Positions 57,843-64,000 of a stretch of 64,000 nt of DNA are shown one piece after another. A model generated the notes under the pieces. It was not told where the DNA came from, did not search any database, and worked only from the letters and a program-made list of their open reading frames with translations. Origin of the DNA: Saprospiraceae bacterium (GTDB lineage Bacteria; Bacteroidota; Bacteroidia; Chitinophagales; Saprospiraceae); assembly GCA_016717655.1 (NCBI GenBank), contig JADKFC010000002.1:447427-511426 (forward strand), given 5' to 3'. The position numbers and the translations under genes were made by a program. Numbering within the stretch: position 1 is the stretch's first letter; every line of letters starts with the position of its first letter.

Positions 57843-57876
57843 GCTATAACCACGCGATTAATTGCGTGGTTATAGC
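57843..57876. repeat. Perfect 13-bp inverted repeat
   Basis: GCTATAACCACGC (57843-57855) and GCGTGGTTATAGC (57864-57876) around an 8-nt loop GATTAATT. CTCG and CGAG occur just outside on both sides. It lies 22 bp beyond the 3' end of the minus-strand lipoprotein gene at 57899, so it may help end that transcript, though no T-run follows. Confidence 0.8.
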
Positions 57877-57898
57877 TATATCGAGTCTGTGTTCACCC

Positions 57899-58354
57899 TC
57901 AGACACCCTCCATCTCTTCTCCCACTACCTCTGTAGCTGTGGTGATGATGCTGCCATAGTCCAGGTTGAGTTGGACCAGGCCGGAGCCGGGCTGTGCGGT
58001 CATGTGCTCTACCTCTTCGTACAAGGTTTGGTTTTGGCCCTGGCGACAGCTTAGTGCCATGACTGCGTTGTTACCGGTGATGGTAACTGTGCTTACATTG
58101 ACAGTTTGCTGACCGTCGGTGCCGGGGTTGACCACCAGTTGAAGGGTGGTGGCATTGGTGTACGATACGGTAAACTGAGTTGCGGTGAAGTTGACCGTTT
58201 GGTTGTTGGTGGTCAATGCGGTGATGCTAAGACTGCTGTCTTCGGTCCTCAACTCCAGGGTTGGAGAATCGATGGGGATCAAGTTACTGTCAGTAGTACA
58301 GCTAATTATGGTGCATAGAGATGCCACCACGAAAAAAGAGAAAATCTTCCTCAT
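57899..58354 (-). CDS. Lipoprotein, unknown function
   Basis: 151 residues. The signal peptide MRKIFSFFVVASLCTIISCT ends in a lipobox Cys (about residue 19), so it is envelope-anchored. The mature part is a single beta domain, TLELRTEDSSLSITALTTNN, VSYTNATTLQLVVNPGTDGQ, ending in an acidic tail EVVGEEMEGV. No family is recognised. Confidence 0.65.
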   Translation of the reverse strand: MRKIFSFFVVASLCTIISCTTDSNLIPIDSPTLELRTEDSSLSITALTTNNQTVNFTATQFTVSYTNATTLQLVVNPGTDGQQTVNVSTVTITGNNAVMALSCRQGQNQTLYEEVEHMTAQPGSGLVQLNLDYGSIITTATEVVGEEMEGV

Positions 58355-58733
58355 GCTTGTAAGTTTTAAAAAATAAAAAAAAATGGTGCTGCCTGCCCGT
58401 GGCCATAGGACAGGTTTATCGTGGGGTCGCTGCTAACCGACCTTTGTATCTATCTTTTGAAAGTTGGTCTGGTAAGTTCTTTTGAGCTTACATATAGTTA
58501 GTGTCCTGATTTTTGAAAAAGTACTCCACTCAAAGACAATTTTTTTTAATTATTTATTATACCCACTAAAAAACAAAGGAGTTTAATGGATAATATTTAT
58601 TATAAATACTTGATAATGTGTGTTTTAATTTAATGTTTCCCCTGGCCAAACAATGGAAAACGATCAATTGAAAATTCGTTGCCACAAATGCCTCCTATTA
58701 TTTTAGCAACCGCACACAACCAACCACTGATCA
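58355..58733. other. Intergenic, nothing identified
   Basis: A 379-bp divergent spacer. I find no ORF, repeat or clear promoter. It should contain the promoters of both flanking genes. Confidence 0.4.
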
Positions 58734-59483
58734 ATGACATGCTGCCATCAATATAAATCCTACCGTCAACTCCGTATTCCAGGACTAGGGCTATTACTCC
58801 GAATGTTTTGGATAGTCATTACACTTGTTTGCTCTCTTGTCCCAGGCTTTTCTCAAGCTGTCGATTTTGACGCTGGAAGCAGGAAGGAGGTGCTCTATGA
58901 AAAAACGCCGGTCAGTGGTGAGATCAAGGTGGGTTTGATGTTCCTAAATGCAGATCAGATTGTAAACTCAAATACATTTTATGCCAGGCTGCCCAAAGAA
59001 AAGCTGGATGGTAAAAAACTCTGTACCATCATCAGTTCCAACGATGGACTCTACAAGGGAGAGTTGAGCCATACTTTAAAGGCTTCACATGAGGGCAAGA
59101 CAGTGGAATTTAAATGGGAATCCATCTATTCTGAAAAATTAAAAAAATACCACAGAAGTGAGTTTGCCATTCTTGCGGGCATTGCCAGTCGGTGCGACAA
59201 GGCCATAGAAAATTTTGTGGTCGTTGATTGGACCGCCAATCACAGCCAGGAATTAAACTTCATTATCAACTCCGACAAAAAACCCAGGGTTTCCATTGCA
59301 GGTAAAACAAAACAAATTTTTGAATGCGATGCCATCCAAGGAAACCAAAATGTAACATTTAACTACCGCTGTAAGGTGCCGCTTTCTGCCATCACCGCTG
59401 AAAGTAAGATTTACATCCAGCAAAAGGTAAAAAAATTGAACACCTTCACGATGAATGAATATGCGTTTCCGGTTTCCTATTAG
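58734..59483 (+). CDS. Secreted protein, first gene of a protease cluster
   Basis: 249 residues. A hydrophobic stretch at about residues 24-41 (MFWIVITLVCSLVPGFSQ) looks like a signal peptide. The ATG at 58803 would put it at the very N-terminus and may be the true start. The mature part is beta-rich (GEIKVGLMFLNADQIVNSNT, GKTVEFKWESIYSEKLKKYH) and contains several Cys (CTIIS, CDKAIEN, ECDAIQ, YRCKV) that may form disulfides. No family is recognised. It is followed by a membrane protein, a trypsin-like protease and a metallopeptidase on the same strand. Confidence 0.6.
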   Translation: MTCCHQYKSYRQLRIPGLGLLLRMFWIVITLVCSLVPGFSQAVDFDAGSRKEVLYEKTPVSGEIKVGLMFLNADQIVNSNTFYARLPKEKLDGKKLCTIISSNDGLYKGELSHTLKASHEGKTVEFKWESIYSEKLKKYHRSEFAILAGIASRCDKAIENFVVVDWTANHSQELNFIINSDKKPRVSIAGKTKQIFECDAIQGNQNVTFNYRCKVPLSAITAESKIYIQQKVKKLNTFTMNEYAFPVSY

Positions 59484-60490
59484 TCCGTTTTCACAGCATT
59501 ATCTATTGCTTGAATATCTCAACCGCAAGAAGTTGGTAGCCGTAACAGCACGCATTATTTTTTATTTTCATAACCCTGGTTCTTATCATCATACTTGGTG
59601 CGATTATCAAATCCTCATTGATCAATCCTTGCGAGTCTACCTACAGTCTGGATGCCACTACCGAAACACTTGAACTCAAAGTAGTAGACAACAACAATGC
59701 CCGAATCTTGCTGTATCATGCCAATCTTTATGGATATGATGATGAACTGGTTACCCAATTCAAAGGAACTTTGGAGTTAATGCCAGGCACTACTGTCATC
59801 ATAGAAAGAAGTGGCACCGCCAACCCAACCCTCAATCTTACCAACCAAGGTACCAAAGTTGGTATTTTGTACGATCAGGAAGGCAATCGCACAGACATCC
59901 AATTAGGCGATTATCTCGACATCATTTACACCTCGTTTAAAGACAGCCTGACAGATAAGGGACACAACCTGCTCTTCAACCTGGATGGCTTTTTGAAAGT
60001 GGGTAAAAACCTCAACCGGCCGAACATAGATGAAATACCAGCGATTCTGAGAACCGGCTATGTGTCTGTGATTGGCAGATCCCTGATCAGCAGGACCTCT
60101 TACGAAGGAGGCAAGCAACAGCTTTACCCAGGCGACCTGGTCACCTTTTGTCACAACCACAAAACCCTGAAAGATTCTATCAGCAATAAAGGGTTCGGTC
60201 TTGCCATCATTGATGAAAAGCCGGGCATTACTGTCAACTATAGAATCAATGCCAACAGAACACGGGTATTCAAAACGGGGCCAAAGCAGGAAAATTCGAG
60301 TTACGATTTTTCAGTTTCGATGATCAGCCAGATAACGATGGACCGTGCCCTTCAGGGATTTGCTATGGTGTTGGCTGCCATTGTAACCTTGATTAATATC
60401 GCTACCTTTTTCCTGGATTTTGGAATGTACAGCATAGCCAAAAAAGAAGAACAAAAGAGCAATCAAAACAAAAAAGAAAAGAATGAATAG
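59455..60490 (+). CDS. Membrane protein with periplasmic domain, one frameshift
   Basis: The frame from 59455 (MNMRFRFPISPFSQHYLLLE) breaks in the T-run at 59558-59563. Two added T restore ARIIFFIFITLVLIIILGAI, a clear membrane helix, and the reading continues to 60490. A periplasmic beta-rich domain of about 230 residues follows (GTLELMPGTTVIIERSGTAN, ILYDQEGNRTDIQLGDYLDI). A second helix lies near the C-terminus (ALQGFAMVLAAIVTLINIAT) with a basic tail (KKEEQKSNQNKKEKNE). It overlaps the previous gene by about 29 bp and the protease gene by 8 bp, so it is part of one unit. The function is unknown. Confidence 0.7.
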
Positions 60491-61466
60491 ACTAGGCTTT
60501 TGGATTTGTGGGATCTTGTTGAGTTGTGCATTGTCTGCCCAAACCGTAGTCTTTGTAGGCACAGAATACGAAAACGAATTTGGTCGCGGCATTCTTAAGA
60601 CGAGGTCGGGTGCCTGTTTTATCATCCTACCCAATCACGTAGTGGGTGACGATCCATCTGGCACCTTCAGGATCTATGGAGGAAAGGCGCGTTTGTCATC
60701 CGCCACCTTTGTTCAAAGTTTTCCCAACGACCTGGCCGTGCTTCGCATCACAGGGGGAGAAGAACAGTATTGTACCCAGTGGAGCCTCCACCCCGAATAC
60801 CATCTGGCCATCGAACAAATTACTTCCTGCTATCTCGAAGTAATTAACGTATCCGGCAGCATTGACAAGAAGCCGGCAGAGATAGTGGGTACCGACGACA
60901 TGACGCTGCAAATTAGATTAAAAGGAGATGCAGCCATTTTAAAGGGCATGAGCGGCAGTTCCGTCTTTGCCCAATATGGAGGAGCCCGCACCTATCTGGG
61001 CATGCTGATGGAAGTAGACGAGGGTATAGGGCTGGTACTACAGGCCGACAATATCATGGCCATTGTAGATGAGTTTTTTGTCGAAAAAAAGGTGAAGGGT
61101 CCGGTAGACAGCCTTTCATTGAACCAGGAAAAATCTGACTATCTAGCCCAGCTCAAGAGTGATATTAAGTTTATCAACAATCATTTTAAATCCATACAAA
61201 ACGGCTCGGGGCGCAGTTTGGCCAACGACTTTAGCTTATTTGTGGGCCATATTCAGAATACCTACAATGCACCCCCTGAATGGATCAAAACAGACAATCG
61301 GAAAAAAACCAGTTGTCAAAATGCCATGAAAGAAATAATGGCCCTGGCCGAGGAATGCAGACGGATAATAGAAAAAAATCCAGATCGATGGGATGTTGAT
61401 GCTACCCCGCCCATCTCTTTGATGCTCATTTATCTGGAAGAAATAGAGACCACATTAAAACTTTAA
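60483..61466 (+). CDS. Secreted trypsin-like serine protease
   Basis: 327 residues with a signal peptide (RLGFWICGILLSCALSAQ). The catalytic triad is visible: His52 in FIILPNHVVG, Asp83 in PNDLAVLRI and Ser157 in KGMSGSSVF, in the order and near spacing of compact HtrA-type trypsin folds. No PDZ domain follows. Instead the C-terminal 120 residues are helical with charged turns (QLKSDIKFINNHFKSIQNGS, NAMKEIMALAEECRRIIEKN). The target is unknown. It overlaps the membrane protein gene by 8 bp, and the next gene, a metallopeptidase, starts 8 bp later. Confidence 0.85.
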   Translation: MNRLGFWICGILLSCALSAQTVVFVGTEYENEFGRGILKTRSGACFIILPNHVVGDDPSGTFRIYGGKARLSSATFVQSFPNDLAVLRITGGEEQYCTQWSLHPEYHLAIEQITSCYLEVINVSGSIDKKPAEIVGTDDMTLQIRLKGDAAILKGMSGSSVFAQYGGARTYLGMLMEVDEGIGLVLQADNIMAIVDEFFVEKKVKGPVDSLSLNQEKSDYLAQLKSDIKFINNHFKSIQNGSGRSLANDFSLFVGHIQNTYNAPPEWIKTDNRKKTSCQNAMKEIMALAEECRRIIEKNPDRWDVDATPPISLMLIYLEEIETTLKL

Positions 61467-61474
61467 TAATCACA

Positions 61475-62999
61475 ATGATGAAAAAACTATTCACCTTCAT
61501 TTTGGTATTTGCCGGCCTGTCAAGTGCCTATGCCCAAAAAATAGAAAACATCGAGATCATTGCCTTTGACGAGCCCTACCAGATAATGACCGTATCTGTT
61601 GACAACAAAAATGTAGACTACAAACTAACCGAAACCACCAAACTCACCGGTAAAAAAACCAGCGACATGCCCAAGAGAAATTTTAAGAAGGGCAATTTTG
61701 TAGACCTGGATTTTAAGATTGAAGGCAGAGAAAGGCTGGCCAAAAAATAGAACTGCTGTCAGAATATACACCCGGCAAGAAACCCTCAAAGGGGTGCTGG
61801 AAAGTTATGAGGGAGATGTGGCCTACATAGATGGCAGAAAAGTTACCATCGATGCCAGCACCAAGATGGAATGTGCCGGTAAAACCGATTGCGGCTGCAC
61901 CAAGGGCATGTTGTACCTTGCCTTTAGCGAGTTGGAGCCTGGAGATTTTTTGAGTGTAAAAGGTGAGGCCGATGGCAATGGCGACATCCTGGCCAACAAC
62001 ATCGAAGTGTGTCAAAACCTTTTTACCAAAAGAGATGAAGAGTTGCGAAACATAGTAGCCAATAGTTACGATGCCAAGGGCATGCTGAGTGTAACCAACC
62101 CACCGGGCTTGACCCTGCCACCCAATTCACTTTCGCAGGGAGACATATCGATAGGCGCCTTTAAGTACAAGCTATACAACGACATCCAACTGCAAGGCTA
62201 TGTAAACCTCATTGGCAGAAAGGTTTTACCGGCCTATGTGAAAACCCCCGAATACCAGGAAAAACACAAGGTAGAATTTAGGTTTTATGTCATTGACAAT
62301 AACATACCCAATGCCTTTGCCTTTCCCAACGGCATGGTCTTTGTGAATAGCGGCCTCTTGCGCCTGATCGAAAACGAGGCCCAACTGGCTGTGGTGCTCG
62401 GTCATGAAGTAGCCCACATCACCCATGAGCACGGAGTAGAAAGGTTAAAAAACAACGAGTACATGGACAGCGAGCTCGTAAAAAGTGCCAGCAGGATGTT
62501 CCTGAAAAACCTCTTCCCCGACGAAAAAAGCACCGGCAACAGCAGCGTTGTCAAAGGCATCGGAGAAGCTGTAATTGCCACCAAGCCCAGCGACTTATCC
62601 AATCTCTTCAATCCCAAGTTCGAAGCCCAGGCAGACAGGGTTGGCTTGTACTATGCCTTCGCCGCCGGCTACGACATCAGAGAATCTGCCAACTTCTGGA
62701 GATTGATGAAGGCAACCTCCTCCAACTCCGGATTTAACGAGGCCATCAAAAACGACTTTAAAAAAATGCTACTCAATGTCAACCTGGAGGTAGACGGCTC
62801 CAGACTCTCAGACATGACCAGTGAGGTTTCCCAAAAAATCACCACCAACTTTCTCAATACGGTGTACACTTCTCACCCCAATTGCAATCACCGCATCCGA
62901 GAAATCAATGACCTGCTCAACAATGTATACAGCGATGAAAACCTCAACCTGGTAGTAGGCAGAGAGTCATATGAAAAGTGGAAGATAAAACTGAAGTAA
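61475..62999 (+). CDS. Secreted M48 metallopeptidase with N-terminal OB-like domains, one frameshift
   Basis: The first frame has a signal peptide (LFTFILVFAGLSSAYAQ) and a small beta domain (KIENIEIIAFDEPYQIMTVS), then stops. A shift in the A-run at 61742-61747 (one A fewer) leads to RTAVRIYTRQETLKGVLESY, a second beta domain with CGKTDCGC-like cysteines, and then the M48 domain: VVLGHEVAHITHEHGVERL (HExxH), third ligand in KFEAQADRVGLYYA, and HPNCNHRIREIND. About 508 residues. It is a periplasmic peptidase like BepA/YfgC, which helps quality control of outer-membrane proteins. The last base of its stop codon is one base from array III. Confidence 0.82.
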
Positions 63000-63000
63000 C

Positions 63001-63267
63001 CGCTGTCGGCTGTCGGCTGTCGGCTCACCGCTCACCGCTGTCCGTTGCCCGCTAACTGCTAATCTACCTGGCTAACGCCAGTTAGACAGGCCGCTGTCCG
63101 TGACGGGAGCCGTTGGCGGTAACCTTCTACAGTGACCGGTAAGCCGTTGGCCGTGAACGGTGAGCCGTTGGTCGTGAGCGGTAAGCCGTTAGCCGTGAGC
63201 GGTGAGCCGTTGACCGTGAGCGGTGAGCGGTGAGCCGTTGACCGTGAGCGGTGAGCGGTAAGCCGTT
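63001..63267 (+). repeat. 7-bp repeat array III between two convergent genes
   Basis: Units such as CCGTTGA, CGTGAGC and GGTGAGC repeat with 7-bp steps. They are the same family as arrays I and II read on the other strand in part. The hairpin spacer occurs once in reverse orientation (CTACCTGGCTAACGCCAGTTAGACAG) near 63063-63088. It fills the whole gap between the stops at 62999 and 63268. Confidence 0.85.
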
Positions 63268-63483
63268 TCACGGTTCCACCTCATCAAAAAAACCAGGGGA
63301 TTGTTCTTCGCTGTCCCAGATTTTAAATTGGCGGAGCCAGTGTTGTTTTACAATTTCTTCGGTGGCTATTTGCTCAAGAGAGTCAAGAGATGGGCTTTGA
63401 TCAAAGGAAAGAAAAGGACTTACTTCATCCATCATAGGTTGCTGGATGTTGATCTTGGTTTTATTTTTAGGTGTCTTTGGCAT
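63268..63483 (-). CDS. Small acidic hypothetical protein
   Basis: 71 residues from the ATG at 63483: MPKTPKNKTKINIQQPMMDE, then VSPFLSFDQSPSLDSLEQIA and KQHWLRQFKIWDSEEQSPGF. No signal peptide or membrane segment. The stop codon (63268-63270) is inside or at the edge of array III. It is 23 bp after the sigma factor gene, so it may be in the same operon and could act on the sigma factor, but that is only a guess. Confidence 0.55.
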   Translation of the reverse strand: MPKTPKNKTKINIQQPMMDEVSPFLSFDQSPSLDSLEQIATEEIVKQHWLRQFKIWDSEEQSPGFFDEVEP

Positions 63484-63506
63484 GGTATTAATTTTTAAAG
63501 GCTGGG

Positions 63507-64000
63507 CTATTGCGAATGCAAGATAATAACACATACTTTGTGGCCCCTGTTTTTAATAGTTTGTTCTTTTAGTCCGGTTCTAAGGGTAATCACTTCATAT
63601 CCGTATTGATTGAAATAGTGAAAAACAATCACCTCCTTTTCACCATCGGGGAGCAACTCAATACAGTCCAGAACAGCCTGGCGTTTCTCTTCGGGGAGTC
63701 GGTCCACCCCATACAAGGGACTATGGGATACTTCGTCAAATTCATCCTGGGGCCGAAGTTGTTTTAAGGCCCTATTGCATTTGTGCAAGTAGATGCTGCC
63801 AAAATAACTCTCAATGGAAGCCCTCTCCTGGTACGCACCATGAGTCAATTGCATAAACAAATCCATGACCGCCTCATGAAACAAGTCCTGGGTATACGAC
63901 TTCAAAGCAGGATACTGGTGAAAGAGTTTTTCCCGGGCATAAGCCATTAACCTCCCATACAGCCTTTTAAAGTCTGCCTGGTTTTTGGGTGTAATAAACG
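63507..64000 (-). CDS. Sigma-70-like regulator (partial, N-terminus beyond window)
   Basis: The frame is open to the window edge (FITPKNQADFKRLYGRLMAY read from 63998), so the start is not visible. Region 2-like: YTQDLFHEAVMDLFMQLTHG, YFGSIYLHKCNRALKQLRPQ. Region 4-like: VLDCIELLPDGEKEVIVFHY, YGYEVITLRTGLKEQTIKNR. This is the order of an ECF-type sigma factor. About 164 residues are present. It may regulate the small protein downstream. Confidence 0.75.
   Translation of the reverse strand, partial: FITPKNQADFKRLYGRLMAYAREKLFHQYPALKSYTQDLFHEAVMDLFMQLTHGAYQERASIESYFGSIYLHKCNRALKQLRPQDEFDEVSHSPLYGVDRLPEEKRQAVLDCIELLPDGEKEVIVFHYFNQYGYEVITLRTGLKEQTIKNRGHKVCVIILHSQ

Noticed and set aside
53300..58730. 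tRNA genes in the long intergenic regions
   Set aside because: TTCGAA-type motifs occur in the dispersed repeats, but no cloverleaf with an acceptor stem and anticodon arm could be built.
63059..63271. Minus-strand ORF with 7-residue repeats over array III
   Set aside because: It is a by-product of 7-bp units lacking stops in this frame. It has no start signal and overlaps two gene ends.

Overview
The window looks like chromosomal DNA of a Bacteroidota bacterium, most plausibly of the Saprospiria/Saprospiraceae group. The reasons are secreted proteins with gliding-motility-type and type IX secretion (T9SS) C-terminal modules, a TonB receptor with a CarboxypepD-like region, an HYC_CC_PP-type Cys/His protein, a B12/GTPase/mutase fusion (IcmF), and promoters of the Bacteroidota type (TTG, about 20 nt, TAnnTTTG), best seen before rpsU and marR. 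The taxonomy is inferred from gene content only.

Layout. Positions 1-26,900 are mostly housekeeping: prfC (cut by the window edge), a TetR regulator, a TPR protein, tmk, lptC next to a large secreted gliding-motility-type protein, a radical SAM/SPASM enzyme with a GT4 glycosyltransferase, marR, a DadA-like oxidoreductase, a Nudix CoA pyrophosphatase, icmF, a Crp/Fnr regulator, an orphan AAA_26-DRTGG protein with a 44-residue membrane protein, hisS-gatA (coupled by ATGA), a membrane-bound AraC sensor-regulator, hemA and an MsbA-like ABC exporter. Positions 26,970-43,500 are one long minus-strand run of exported proteins: a collagen-like protein with an S74 self-processing tail, an HEIGH metallopeptidase, an outer-membrane barrel, a giant surface protein of about 2,355 residues, and a fibronectin-type protein, tightly packed with ATGA overlaps. 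This is probably one cell-surface system. Upstream are a small T9SS cargo, a phospholipase C/P1-like protein and a lipoprotein.

Positions 43,985-48,100 carry a PKD plus TIM-barrel-like glycosidase candidate and an SRPBCC-GyrI-like protein. Positions 48,981-52,866 are a likely metal (copper) stress operon: ECF sigma factor, short anti-sigma factor, Cys/His-rich protein, and a TonB receptor with a built-in HMA domain. Then come rpsU, two proteins of unknown function, a lipoprotein, and a four-gene envelope cluster (58,734-62,999) with a trypsin-like protease and an M48 metallopeptidase, followed by a partial sigma factor.

The most unusual content is non-coding. Positions 48,080-63,270 hold three arrays of 7-bp units that run up to gene stop codons and share an embedded hairpin. 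They also hold a tandem array of 28-nt hairpins whose stems show compensatory changes, a 101-bp exact duplication carrying two perfect hairpins back to back, and a third dispersed hairpin family built on GCGACGCAA/TTGCGTCGC.

Caution: at least 13 genes are interrupted by single frameshifts, nearly all in A, T or G runs and nearly all explained by one or two missing bases. They include the essential hisS and very long conserved genes. Uncorrected sequencing or assembly error is more likely than gene decay, so I annotate these as whole genes with a marked shift.
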